Source of the DNA: SIRX01 sp965213905 | Lineage (GTDB): Bacteria > Actinomycetota > Rubrobacteria > Rubrobacterales > Rubrobacteraceae | Length of the DNA stretch: 64,000 nt | Assembly (NCBI GenBank): GCA_965213905.1 | Contig: OZ243922.1 | Coordinates: 2,976,001 to 3,040,000 of the forward strand | Direction: 5' to 3' | Shown: piece by piece, positions 17,060 through 25,242 of the stretch | How the letters are laid out: every line of letters begins with the position of its first letter | How positions within the stretch are numbered: the stretch's first letter is position 1 | Notes under the pieces: generated by a model | What the model was told of the DNA's origin: nothing | Seen by the model: only the letters and a program-made list of their open reading frames with translations | Databases searched by the model: none | Program-made: the position numbers and the translations under genes

Positions 17060-17305
17060 CTAGCCTTTGTCGGGCAGCCCGAACCAGCGGGGAGTCTTCT
17101 CCCGGTAACGCCGGTATTCCTCCCCGAAGGCGCGTTCCAGGTGACGTTCCTCTATGTCGAAATACTTCTCGTGTATCAGGAAGAAGGCTACAGCCGAGAC
17201 CAGCGCCTTCGCCGAACGCCCCGCGACGGCGGCCCCGAGAAGCGCCAGACCTCAGCCGATTATCTGAGGGTTCCGGGAGTAATAGTAGGGGCCGGTCTTG
17301 ACGAA
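17060..17305 (-). pseudogene. Decayed partial copy of the ICMT methyltransferase
   Basis: On the minus strand this reads VKTGPYYYSRNPQIIG, a TGA stop at 17252-17254, then GLALLGAAVAG and EERHLERAFGEEYRRYREKT to a TAG at 17060-17062. It is closely similar to the last 80 residues of the gene at 4805. The stop replaces a Trp codon, and the N-terminal half is absent, cut where the TetR promoter begins. It is a truncated, non-functional duplicate. Confidence 0.82.
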
Positions 17306-17308
17306 ACC

Positions 17309-17338
17309 TTGACAATAATATGACGGTCGTCATATTAT
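17309..17338 (+). promoter_or_regulatory. TetR-gene promoter overlapped by a perfect palindrome
   Basis: A consensus TTGACA (17309-17314) and TATTAT (17333-17338) lie 18 bases apart. The palindrome arms ATAATATGACG (17315-17325) and CGTCATATTAT (17328-17338) are perfectly complementary around GT and fill the space between and through the -10 box. This is the classic layout of an autoregulated TetR operator. Confidence 0.8.
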
Positions 17339-17345
17339 GCTGCCT

Positions 17346-17972
17346 ATGAATATCTCTGAGCGCAAACGGAGAACGCATGAACGGATACTGGATTCGGCGG
17401 GAAGGGTCTTCAGGCGACGTGGCTACTCGGGGGCTGGGGTAGACGCGGTCATGGCGGAGGCCGGACTCACCCACGGCGGCTTCTATGCCCACTTCGCAAG
17501 CAAGGAGGCGCTTTTCGCCGAAACGGTGGTAAGCGCTTTGGGACGTACCGCAGAACTCATGGGGACGGGTTCGGAGAACCGGGATGGCGTGTCGTGGTTG
17601 CGGGCGGCGGTTCGCCGGTACCTGAGTCGTCCGCATCTCCGGGCGGTGGAAGAGGGATGCGCCATGCCGACTCTGGTCTCAGACCTTGGCAGGGCGGGCG
17701 AACTACCCCGTGAAGCCTTTGAGGCACGTCTGCTGGAGTTACTCGATAGCGCTGCGGAAAAAGTTCCGTCCGGGGCCGGCTTCGATGAACCCGCTGACCG
17801 GTTACTCGCAACGGTGGCCCTGTGTGTGGGCGGGCTGTCGTTGGCGCGTGCGGTGAAGGACTCGGCCCTCTCCGACCGTATACTCGCTGCTTGCCGCAAA
17901 CTCGCCGTGCCAGAGGCTGCCTCTCAGACTAGAGAAGGGCAACGAAATGTTGGGCAAGAGGAGTCAAAGTGA
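17346..17972 (+). CDS. TetR/AcrR-family repressor
   Basis: A 208-residue regulator. The N-terminal HTH is typical: RILDSAGRVFRRRGYSGAGV, VMAEAGLTHGGFYAHFASKE, with the signature ALF. The C-terminal ligand domain is helical. The start is placed at ATG 17346: an upstream ATG at 17337 lies inside the -10 box, and transcription from TATTAT would begin at about 17345, so the message is probably leaderless. The palindrome at 17315-17338 predicts autorepression. It overlaps the downstream HAD gene by GTGA, so both share one transcript. Confidence 0.92.
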   Translation: MNISERKRRTHERILDSAGRVFRRRGYSGAGVDAVMAEAGLTHGGFYAHFASKEALFAETVVSALGRTAELMGTGSENRDGVSWLRAAVRRYLSRPHLRAVEEGCAMPTLVSDLGRAGELPREAFEARLLELLDSAAEKVPSGAGFDEPADRLLATVALCVGGLSLARAVKDSALSDRILAACRKLAVPEAASQTREGQRNVGQEESK

Positions 17973-18631
17973 GCTTCGTCGCCTCGGACCTCGAAGGTAC
18001 TCTCACCACCGGCGAGACCTGGAAGGGAGTCGGAAGATATATGCAGCGTCACGGCAGAGGTCTGGCGTACCGCGTCTTCCTGCTTTCCCGGTTGCCCGGT
18101 GTACTCGCCGCGAAGGTCGGACTTGCCGATGGGCAGGATGTCAGGGACAGTTTTATCGTTGGGCTGGCACGGCTTTTCAGAGGTCTCCCGCGGGCGCAAA
18201 TCGAGGGAATGGCGGAGTGGGTGGTTGAGAAAGAGTTGTGGCCCAAGCGCCGGGAGAAGGTGTTGCATGAGTTGAGGGCGCACTCGGAGGCGGGACGGCA
18301 GGTGGTTCTCGCTGCGGGAGGGTATCAGCCTGTACTGGATGCTTTCGCACGTAGAATCGAAGCCGAGGCGGTAGGCACTCCCCTGGAGTTCTCCAACGGA
18401 GAGGCTACGGGAGGTCTCCTTGGCGACGTGAACACTGGCCCGGCCAAGGCGGAACGTCTGCGCGAGTTTTTGGGAACGGGCGAACTTCGCGTTGCTTACG
18501 GGGACACGATGGCCGATGTCGGTATGCTGGTGCTAAGTGAGAATCCTGTGGCGGTGTGTCCCGACCCGGGGCTGCGGAAGAAAGCCTCCGAAGAGGGATG
18601 GAGAGTCGTCGACAACGAGAACGGTGGATAG
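17969..18631 (+). CDS. HAD-superfamily phosphatase (HAD-IB type)
   Basis: A 220-residue protein with GTG 17969 overlapping the TetR stop. Motif I is DLEGTLT with the nucleophile Asp and the acid-base position in the DxxGT form, motif II lies in VVLAAGGYQ, motif III is the Lys of GPAKAERL, and motif IV is GDTMADVGML. A helical cap between motifs I and II is typical of the phosphoserine-phosphatase-like HAD-IB subfamily. The substrate cannot be assigned. Coupling to the TetR gene implies control by its ligand. Confidence 0.85.
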   Translation: MSFVASDLEGTLTTGETWKGVGRYMQRHGRGLAYRVFLLSRLPGVLAAKVGLADGQDVRDSFIVGLARLFRGLPRAQIEGMAEWVVEKELWPKRREKVLHELRAHSEAGRQVVLAAGGYQPVLDAFARRIEAEAVGTPLEFSNGEATGGLLGDVNTGPAKAERLREFLGTGELRVAYGDTMADVGMLVLSENPVAVCPDPGLRKKASEEGWRVVDNENGG

Positions 18632-18849
18632 AGGAGAAGCCGGGGTCCGGCTGCGGCGCAACAATGCCGCCCGGTCTCCTGGCGACGCTGTCCGCGGCGA
18701 TGGCGGGCAGCTTTGTTGCTGTCCATTCTGGCGATTATGTCGCTGCTGTCGGTAGGAACTACCTTAGCACCTGACTTGCGGTTTAGCCCGAAACCGACCG
18801 GTTAGACACCCAGCTTATTCTACCAGTGCGTGTACACCTTGAATCGAGT

Positions 18850-19863
18850 CTACTCGCTTTCAACGCGCACTACCGTCCGCCCTTTGGAGTTGCCCTCAAA
18901 GAATGCGTCGAACGCGTCCGGCAACTCACCGAAATCTATAGCGCGCGCCATCTCGTCGAGATGAACCGGGTGCAGGTCGCCACCCCTCGCCATCCGCCTC
19001 CAGAGTCCGCGCCGGGTCTCCGCGTCGCACCAGTCTGAGTCTATTCCGAGGAGGTCTACGCCCCGCAGGATGAACGGCAGGACGGTGGTCTCCAGCTTTA
19101 TCCCTCCGGCGTTACCGCAGGAGGCGATTCGGCCGTTTCTCTTCATTGTGCGGGTAAGCCAGCCGAGAACCTCGCCGCCCACGGTATCAACGGCCCCGGC
19201 CCATCTCGCGGCCTCAAGCGGCCTGCCGCCCATCTCCAACTCCTGCCTGAGAATAACCTCGTCCGTGCCCAGGCCTTCAAGGTAATCGCGTTCCTCTTCC
19301 TTGCCGGTTACGGCAACTACCTCGTAGTCCAGGCCCGAAAGCATGTCGATGGCGAGGCCGCCCACCCCACCGGTCGCCCCGGTTACGGCCACCGGCCCCT
19401 TATCCGGCGAGAGACCGTTGTGTTCCATCCTCGCTACCGAGAGGGCGGCCGTGAGCCCCGCGGTTCCAAGCACCATAGCGTTTTCCGCGTCGAGACCCTG
19501 AGGCAACTTCAGGGTATGCCCGGCCTTCAGCCTCGCGTACTCGGAGTACCCGCCGTCGCGGTCCTCGGAGAGACCGAAGCCGGTGATAAGAACCTCGTCG
19601 CCCTCCTCGAAGCCGGGGTCTTCGGAAGACTCCACCATGCCGGCTACGTCTATGCCGCCTACGATGGGCAGCCTCCTGGCTATCTTGCCCTTGCCGGTTG
19701 CCGCCAGGGCGTCCTTGTAGTTGAGATTCGAGTGGCTGACTTTGACCACCAACTCGCCTTTGTTCAACTCGGACAAGCCGATGCTGGTCATGCGGCCCTT
19801 CGCATTCCCATCCTCGTCTTCTTCTATGCGATAGGCGCGGAACTCCTCAGTGTTTTCTGGCAT
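18850..19863 (-). CDS. YhdH/AcuI-type NADPH oxidoreductase
   Basis: A 337-residue medium-chain dehydrogenase without zinc ligands. LVVKVSHSNLNYKDALAATG and GGIDVAGMVESS open the catalytic domain. Then comes the nucleotide fold with VTGATGGVGGLAID and VAVTGKEEERDYLEGLG. The C-terminus LLGIDSDWCDAETRRGLW is the characteristic YhdH/AcuI ending. Members reduce acryloyl-CoA or quinones with NADPH. It stands alone, with AGGAG before the ATG, and its physiological substrate is not shown by the context. Confidence 0.9.
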   Translation of the reverse strand: MPENTEEFRAYRIEEDEDGNAKGRMTSIGLSELNKGELVVKVSHSNLNYKDALAATGKGKIARRLPIVGGIDVAGMVESSEDPGFEEGDEVLITGFGLSEDRDGGYSEYARLKAGHTLKLPQGLDAENAMVLGTAGLTAALSVARMEHNGLSPDKGPVAVTGATGGVGGLAIDMLSGLDYEVVAVTGKEEERDYLEGLGTDEVILRQELEMGGRPLEAARWAGAVDTVGGEVLGWLTRTMKRNGRIASCGNAGGIKLETTVLPFILRGVDLLGIDSDWCDAETRRGLWRRMARGGDLHPVHLDEMARAIDFGELPDAFDAFFEGNSKGRTVVRVESE

Positions 19864-20005
19864 CCTTTATCTCCTCCCTTTGACGCGAACCTCCTCAACC
19901 AGTTTACACCGTGCCCTATGGACAACACGCGGATGTTACTTTGCTTGGCATGGGCGACGTGACGGCGGGTGCTATGGACGAGGCGATGGGATAACAACAT
20001 AACGT

Positions 20006-20044
20006 AAAAGGCCCGCCGTTGGGAGGATGGGGAGAACAGCGGGC
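20006..20044 (-). terminator. Rho-independent terminator for the 20072 gene
   Basis: On the minus strand, arms GCCCGCTGTT and AACGGCGGGC (one mismatch) close a 14-base loop and are followed by CTTTTAC. It sits just after the stop of the minus-strand gene at 20072. Confidence 0.65.
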
Positions 20045-20071
20045 ATTCACAGAGGTAAGTTTACTGGGCAC

Positions 20072-21058
20072 TCAGGACGAGTAAAACAGTAGAAACAGAA
20101 CCCCGCCTATTACCACTCCAACCACTATGTTTCTCGTGTCCACGAACAGAAGCTGCACGATGAGGGGGCCGTTCAGAAGGCGGTGGGCCGCGTTCTCAAG
20201 CGGCTGGAATATCCGCCATCCGCCGCCGAACTGGTAGGGAACTTCCTCGATGGAGGTATCTGGCATTTTCCCGAGTTGGTCGGTTGCAGACGGCCCTTCG
20301 GGAGGCGGCGCTGGGTCGGGCGTTTCGGGCGCGGGGGCGTAGTCGGCCCAGGCATTGCCCCGCGGCACGGGCATGGTTCGCACGTCCCGCAGACTGTACT
20401 CCTTAAAATTGTCCAACAGCGGCTTCCACCCCGAGTACACGCGCGCGGCCTCACCTACCGCCTGCGCTACTTGCACCACGATTGGGGGAGGCCGATGCGA
20501 ATGAACATCCCGAATCATGTTGAAAGCCGAGGGCGGGGTGAGGCGGCCGACTTGTCCGAGGGATGCGTTGACGGTGGCGAATGCCGACATGACTCCTCCC
20601 TCGCGGTGGTCGTGGGGCCTCGCGAGGCCACGCGCCAGGTCAGCCATCTTATTGAAGGATTGCACACGGTTTTGCAGCGTGGCGATGCTGAAACTGTTCA
20701 TGTTCTGCAGCTTGGGAAATGATAGTTGCGCTGGGGTGTCCTGAGTGACTACCGCACGATGAGACGCTACCAACCGGGCGACCTTCTGGAACTTCGACAT
20801 AAGGGGCGTTGCCGACCCCGCGAGACTCTGCCGCATGACCCGGTGCTGGTACGCCAAACCGGACCCCGCGATGTCCTGGTATGCGCCGATGTTCGCCATT
20901 AAAGATGGTTTGGCGATGTTTCGACGAATGCTTTCGAAGGGGGATGGGCGCGATGCCTCCTCCAAAGCCCACTGCAGCCGGCTTGCCGTCTTGAACTCGT
21001 TCTGGGCGGAACTAATCTGCTTGCTGAGGCTTTGGATGCGGCTGGCGTCAAAAGTCAT
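20072..21058 (-). CDS. Hypothetical protein with C-terminal membrane segment
   Basis: A 328-residue protein starting at ATG 21058 behind GGGGAG. The first 200 residues are helical and polar (LSKQISSAQNEFKTASRLQW, FQKVARLVASHRAVV). A Pro-rich linker (about 240-265, PETPDPAPPPEG) follows. One membrane helix ends the protein (NIVVGVVIGGVLFLLFY). I do not recognise a family. It is the last gene of a three-gene minus-strand group with two other unknowns, in accessory DNA, and has its own terminator. Confidence 0.7.
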   Translation of the reverse strand: MTFDASRIQSLSKQISSAQNEFKTASRLQWALEEASRPSPFESIRRNIAKPSLMANIGAYQDIAGSGLAYQHRVMRQSLAGSATPLMSKFQKVARLVASHRAVVTQDTPAQLSFPKLQNMNSFSIATLQNRVQSFNKMADLARGLARPHDHREGGVMSAFATVNASLGQVGRLTPPSAFNMIRDVHSHRPPPIVVQVAQAVGEAARVYSGWKPLLDNFKEYSLRDVRTMPVPRGNAWADYAPAPETPDPAPPPEGPSATDQLGKMPDTSIEEVPYQFGGGWRIFQPLENAAHRLLNGPLIVQLLFVDTRNIVVGVVIGGVLFLLFYSS

Positions 21059-21179
21059 AGGGTTACTCCCCGGTAGATTTACTCCCACACCTTATTTTAC
21101 TGGGTGTGGATAAACCTCCCCATACGAGGAAAATCGCGACGCTTGGGTAGAGACGGCTATAGCTGAGGATAGCAGGCAG

Positions 21180-21551
21180 CTATCGTAAGCTGTGGATAAT
21201 ATTCGGGTCTCTATTTTCCCCGCCTTCGACCTTTAGTGGCTTGTTTAGACCACAGATTTGTTCAAAGAATATGGTGCCCCCGGGTATCTTGCCTTGAATG
21301 CCGTCCCGAACCCTATACGTGTCGTCGGCGGCACGTTCGATTTGGCCGGTGAGAACGATTGTAGCCTCGTCGCCTTCTATCTCCGGGGCATCGCCCTTCA
21401 AATCTATTCTGTGACCCCGAGTGCCGAGGAAGCGCGCCCAGGTGTACTCGTACACCTCGCCGTAGTCCGTTTTGGCCTTCTCCGCCTCGACGGTGAGCTC
21501 AAGCCTCACGTCGTCGCCTCTTTTATAAGTCTTGTCGTTCAGGTACTCCAT
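21180..21551 (-). CDS. Hypothetical small soluble protein
   Basis: A 123-residue acidic, beta-rich protein with GGAGAGG before ATG 21551. Blocks DDVRLELTVEAEKAK, TWARFLGTRGHRIDLKG and ATIVLTGQIERA suggest a small beta-barrel. No family is recognised. It follows the HEPN-like gene by 23 bases and probably belongs to the same transcript. Confidence 0.65.
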   Translation of the reverse strand: MEYLNDKTYKRGDDVRLELTVEAEKAKTDYGEVYEYTWARFLGTRGHRIDLKGDAPEIEGDEATIVLTGQIERAADDTYRVRDGIQGKIPGGTIFFEQICGLNKPLKVEGGENRDPNIIHSLR

Positions 21552-21574
21552 CTCGCCTCTCCAGTGCTTGGTGG

Positions 21575-22411
21575 TTACTCGTCAACTTTCTCGATGTCCG
21601 GCCAGTACGCGTACTTGGGGATTTCTGGAGGAACCCCGTGCCCGGCCAGGGCATGAAGGTCCAGAAGAAGCCTCGCTATACCGGTGCGAAACAAGTTCAA
21701 CCGCTGGCAAAACTCGGTCGAGGAGACGCTGTACATCTGTCCCTTGGGATGGACATAGTACTCGTTACGGTAGTGACGCAGCTTCACGTAGTCTTGCCAG
21801 GGGCGGTCTCCCTTATTAACCGTGTGTCCGCCGTTAATTTGGGAAAGCCAGTCGAACACCTTCGTCTCGACGTTGGTGCGTCTCAGCGCTTCCTCCCGGT
21901 CTGGCTCGGGGAGGGCTAGGCGCGGTCTCATCTTCTGGTTCAGGAAAGCCTCTATGCTTGCCATACCGCTCGTGAAGGCGGACAGCAAGTCGCGGTAGTC
22001 GGGTTCCTCATCTCCGGTACACCGGTTGAGGTTCTTCACGGCATAGTTGAAGCTATCGAGATAGGGGGTTCCGACGATATGCCCTGAATCGCCCTGTATG
22101 CGGACAAAGCCTTCCTCTGGATTACCGTAAGCTATATAGCTGCCGCCCGGCGGCAAGTTCACTGTCATCCTTGACCACATATCAGCGCCTAAGTTGACGG
22201 TGAGTGGGCTTATCACGGCGTCCTTCTGGCGGGAGTACTCAAACTCCTTCTTGTAGTCGTAGCCGTGTGCGGCGTAGTATTGCTTCAGTTCGTCTTCGGT
22301 GCGAATCGCCCTTCTCTCGGGAGGTCCGCCCTGACCTTGTGCGGCCATCCTCAAAAGGTAGGCACGCGTATCAGTAGGAATTCTCTTAGGTCCAACGCTG
22401 AACCTGACCAC
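21575..22411 (-). CDS. Hypothetical protein with possible HEPN-like motif
   Basis: A 278-residue protein read from GTG 22411, with no clear ribosome site. The N-terminal half is beta-rich (MTVNLPPGGSYIAYGNPEEGF, VRIQGDSGHIVGTPYLDSF). The C-terminal half is helical and includes RHYRNEYYVHPKG, where Arg215 and His221 form an RX5H spacing compatible with HEPN ribonuclease domains (RX4-6H). An alternative start is Met at codon 23. The function is unknown. The motif makes a toxin or defence role possible, not shown. Confidence 0.65.
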   Translation of the reverse strand: MVRFSVGPKRIPTDTRAYLLRMAAQGQGGPPERRAIRTEDELKQYYAAHGYDYKKEFEYSRQKDAVISPLTVNLGADMWSRMTVNLPPGGSYIAYGNPEEGFVRIQGDSGHIVGTPYLDSFNYAVKNLNRCTGDEEPDYRDLLSAFTSGMASIEAFLNQKMRPRLALPEPDREEALRRTNVETKVFDWLSQINGGHTVNKGDRPWQDYVKLRHYRNEYYVHPKGQMYSVSSTEFCQRLNLFRTGIARLLLDLHALAGHGVPPEIPKYAYWPDIEKVDE

Positions 22412-22520
22412 AGGCTTACATACCAGTCACTAGCATACTAATCTCATTATAGCGGAGGGTCTTACTGCCGAAGGGCAGGAATTCCTAGCGAGGAGGCAGC
22501 TGGTCAAAAGGGGAGGAAAA

Positions 22521-22543
22521 GCCCCCCGGTTTCAGCCGGGGGC
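22521..22543. repeat. GC-rich hairpin
   Basis: Arms CCCCCGG (22523-22529) and CCGGGGG (22536-22542) enclose TTTCAG, in the 334-base space between a minus-strand and a plus-strand gene. It could be a transcription end or an end relic of an IS200/IS605-type element; no transposase is present. Confidence 0.5.
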
Positions 22544-22679
22544 CGTAGGGCGTCCTTGCCCGGAAAACTAACATGACCTCTTGTTTCAAAACCTTACAGG
22601 TGTATGAGAACACCCGTAGCAGAATTGTACTCCCCTCAGAAGTTTTTGAAGGATTTTCTCGGGATGCACGCGTTTTTCC

Positions 22680-22708
22680 TTGGTGACCAACCCTTGTCAC
22701 CATATAAC
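22680..22708 (+). promoter_or_regulatory. Promoter with operator for the RHH gene
   Basis: TTGGTG (22680-22685) and TATAAC (22703-22708) are 17 bases apart. Between them GGTGAC (22682-22687) and GTCACC (22696-22701) form an inverted repeat, a good site for a repressor such as the RHH product itself. Confidence 0.55.
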
Positions 22709-22745
22709 TCTCCCTGCAAATACACACAGAAGGGAGTACGAGGCC

Positions 22746-22925
22746 ATGCAGGCGCAGATAGAGCACCACGAGGCGAGGGGGGCACTGAGGATGAACGCGT
22801 CGCCCAAGTTGCGTCGGCGCATAAAGATTCGGGCTGCCGAATTAAACACGACCATGCGCGACTACGTTACCGAGGCTGTCGTGGAAAGACTCGACCGCGA
22901 GGACGCCGGGAACCACGAAAAGTAG
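22746..22925 (+). CDS. Ribbon-helix-helix DNA-binding protein
   Basis: A 59-residue protein from ATG 22746 with AGGGAG upstream. RMNASPKLRRRIKIRAAEL, then NTTMRDYVTEAVVERLDRE matches the ribbon-helix-helix (Arc/MobC/ParD-like) fold: a beta strand and two helices. It is followed by a hairpin and then the replication protein gene, so a copy-control or autoregulatory role is likely. No toxin gene adjoins it. Confidence 0.75.
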   Translation: MQAQIEHHEARGALRMNASPKLRRRIKIRAAELNTTMRDYVTEAVVERLDREDAGNHEK

Positions 22926-22933
22926 GTAAGGAG

Positions 22934-22963
22934 TGAGGGGACGCGACAACGTCCCCGTCACGT
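22934..22963. repeat. Hairpin between the RHH and replication genes
   Basis: Core arms GGGGACG and CGTCCCC around CGACAA extend into GTGA and TCAC. There is no T-run. It could be an attenuator or an operator upstream of the primase-like gene. Confidence 0.45.
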
Positions 22964-23120
22964 ACGAAACGGCGAGGCCGAGGAATCTAAGGTCAACCTT
23001 CCGCCGCTTCGCACCCGACATTCTACCGCGCTGTTGACAAGAGTAACAGCCTTGGTAGGAAACTGAGGACCGAAGCGCCTCGCCACCGACCTACCGAGAT
23101 ACCGGTGGAGAGGAGGCTGG

Positions 23121-25031
23121 GTGCCTCATAACCCGTTGGAACAAGTGCCCCAGACGCTGACTGACGCCCCGAGATGGTTGGGATGGCGGCACGGGCCGCT
23201 GATGAAGAACGGAAAAAGGAAGAAGGAACCCATCTGCGTCCGAGGCGGGCACCCACTACGGGGGCAGGTGTGCGATGGAAACCGCCCGGAGAACTGGACA
23301 ACCGTCAAAGAGGCCCTCGAATTCGTCCGGGACAACTCGGCCGATGGTGTGGGCTTCGCGGTCACCGAAAGCGACGACCTCCTCTTCGTAGACCTCGACA
23401 ACTGCGTGGATGCGGCGACCGGCGAAGTGGCGCGGTGGGCGGCGGAGATAGCCGAGGAATTCCGCGGCGCTTACCTTGAAGTTTCTCCTTCGGGAACCGG
23501 GCTACATGTGTTCTGCCGGGGCCGCATCCCGGTAGAGTTCGCCCAGGGCAAGCGGGACGACGTCGAGGTCTACGCCGCAGGGCACTACGCTACCGTCACG
23601 GGTCGCGTACTCGGTGTCCCCGGGGCCGTGACCGAGAAACAAGCAGCCCTCAATGACCTCCTCGAACGCTACGACTTCCGGGATAGCAATGGCGCAAGGA
23701 AAAGACGCGGCCGCGGGGCGTCTTCGGCGTCGGCCAAAGCGAGACCCCGCGGCAAGAATAAGCCCCTGAACCTAGCCGGGTCGCTGCCGGAGGACAGAGA
23801 CCTCGTGGGGGAGGTACGGCGGACAGCGTTGGGCAAACGCCTTTACGAAGGCGGCGACTGTACCGGGTACACCTCGTCCTCCGAGGCGGACATGGCCCTC
23901 ATGGGGCTTATCGCGCGCCACGCCCCGGACGGCGACCGGAAACTAGCCGTGGCGCAGATGATGCGCGTCTTCCGCGGTTCCGCGCTGGCCGGCGAACTCC
24001 TCCGAAAACACGACGAGGAGTACTACCTGCGCCGCACGGCTGAGACGGCCTTGGACAACCGGCATCTGTACAGCCCCGGGGACGGGACGCGAAAACGTGG
24101 GGGTTTCCCCCTGGCGTGCGACGACCTACTATTGCAGGCGGTTTCTCTGCCCTGGGCCGGAAAGTCCGGGCCCTGCGACTTTGCCGTGCTGATGTCACTT
24201 TTGCTGAAGGCGCGGGAACGCGGGCGGCCGGTTGGGAACGAAGTCAGGGTTCGCCTCGCTACACGCGAACACGCGCTGATGGCGGGCCTGGCGCGGCGGC
24301 ATACCGTACTCGACTCGGCAGCGAGGCTTGAAGGCGGCGGCTGGCTGCGGTGCCTGCCCCAGGCTTCGGGATGGGATGCGAGAGGGTACGCGATACCGAT
24401 GTTCCCCAGCATCCGGAATGGCCGTGCTTCGGATGACACATGCCCGAACCATATAGAACACAGTGGGGGTGGGGGTGTGTACTCCAGTGGTACGCGCACG
24501 TGTCAACTGCTTGGCTTCGTCTGCAGGTTCAGAGTCCCGTCGGCGGTGTCTTCCAATCCACGGCCATTGAAACCTCTCACTAAGCTGCACGGGCTGGTAC
24601 TCGCGAAAGTGTTGGTCGCGGGAACTATGTCAACCAGAGAACTCGCGCGGTCAACCGGTCGGCGGAAGAACTCGTTGAAGGCGCGGCAGGTCACCGACCT
24701 TGTCTCGGCGGGGCTTCTAATCGAGGACGGAGAGGATAACTACGTCGTGCCCTGCGACCTCAAAGAACGCCTCCAGCGCGAGTTCAAATCTACAGGCGTA
24801 CTCGACGCCGAACACTTGCAACGGGGGCGTTACGAACGAGAACGGGAGGCGCGCGAGAGGGAACGTGCCGCATGGCGTTCGGGGCCGCCGCCTCCGGAAG
24901 ACGAAGAGATGGCGGCAGAGACATTGAAACGTCTTCAGCTTGAGGGAGAGGCGCTTGCTACTGGTTCGTCCCCCGTCGTCCTGGAATTGTGCCAGGCAGA
25001 GAGAAACGGAGGAGGCGGTAATGGAGCGTAG
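23121..25031 (+). CDS. Primase-polymerase-like replication protein
   Basis: A 636-residue protein starting at GTG 23121, after GAGGAGG. The first 190 residues match the bifunctional primase/NrS-1-polymerase-like domain of phages and plasmids: DAPRWLGWR, GFAVTESDDLLFVDLDNCVD with the metal-binding DxD, and SPSGTGLHVFCRGRIP with the catalytic His. Residues 240-315 (GDCTGYTSSSEADMALMGLI, then AVAQMMRVFRGS) fit the helix-bundle domain following such primases. The C-terminal part has a winged-helix-like region (TRELARSTGRRKNSLKARQV). It probably starts replication of the element, in the manner of RepPP of actinomycete ICEs. Confidence 0.82.
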   Translation: MPHNPLEQVPQTLTDAPRWLGWRHGPLMKNGKRKKEPICVRGGHPLRGQVCDGNRPENWTTVKEALEFVRDNSADGVGFAVTESDDLLFVDLDNCVDAATGEVARWAAEIAEEFRGAYLEVSPSGTGLHVFCRGRIPVEFAQGKRDDVEVYAAGHYATVTGRVLGVPGAVTEKQAALNDLLERYDFRDSNGARKRRGRGASSASAKARPRGKNKPLNLAGSLPEDRDLVGEVRRTALGKRLYEGGDCTGYTSSSEADMALMGLIARHAPDGDRKLAVAQMMRVFRGSALAGELLRKHDEEYYLRRTAETALDNRHLYSPGDGTRKRGGFPLACDDLLLQAVSLPWAGKSGPCDFAVLMSLLLKARERGRPVGNEVRVRLATREHALMAGLARRHTVLDSAARLEGGGWLRCLPQASGWDARGYAIPMFPSIRNGRASDDTCPNHIEHSGGGGVYSSGTRTCQLLGFVCRFRVPSAVSSNPRPLKPLTKLHGLVLAKVLVAGTMSTRELARSTGRRKNSLKARQVTDLVSAGLLIEDGEDNYVVPCDLKERLQREFKSTGVLDAEHLQRGRYEREREARERERAAWRSGPPPPEDEEMAAETLKRLQLEGEALATGSSPVVLELCQAERNGGGGNGA

Positions 25032-25242
25032 TAGAGAAGACGCGGTGCGCATCTGGCACGGCCTAGACCTCTCGCTACAGAAACTCCACGAGGCCCTTCC
25101 AGGGTTTCAGGAGGCTGGCCGCGAAGACCTCGTTGAATGTCTCGAAGAACTCATAAACGAGGCTGCGGCTGGCCGCGGGGAAGTTGAACAGGAGGTTCTC
25201 GATGACCTTGAAGGCGGGCCGGGGGAGGTCAGTGGCCGATGA
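25021..25242 (+). CDS. Small acidic hypothetical protein
   Basis: A 73-residue, mostly helical acidic protein from ATG 25021, which overlaps the end of the primase-like gene by 11 bases. Its own stop overlaps the next start by ATGA. The tight coupling with replication genes suggests an accessory subunit. No family is recognised. Confidence 0.6.
   Translation: MERSREDAVRIWHGLDLSLQKLHEALPGFQEAGREDLVECLEELINEAAAGRGEVEQEVLDDLEGGPGEVSGR

Noticed and set aside
17028..17636. A 202-codon minus-strand frame
   Set aside because: It runs antisense through the TetR gene and reads the ICMT relic out of frame.
20183..20722. A 179-codon plus-strand frame
   Set aside because: It is antisense to the better-supported gene at 20072, which has a ribosome site and terminator.
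22746..22925. Toxin-antitoxin module around the RHH protein
   Set aside because: No small toxin gene adjoins it; the next gene is the replication protein.
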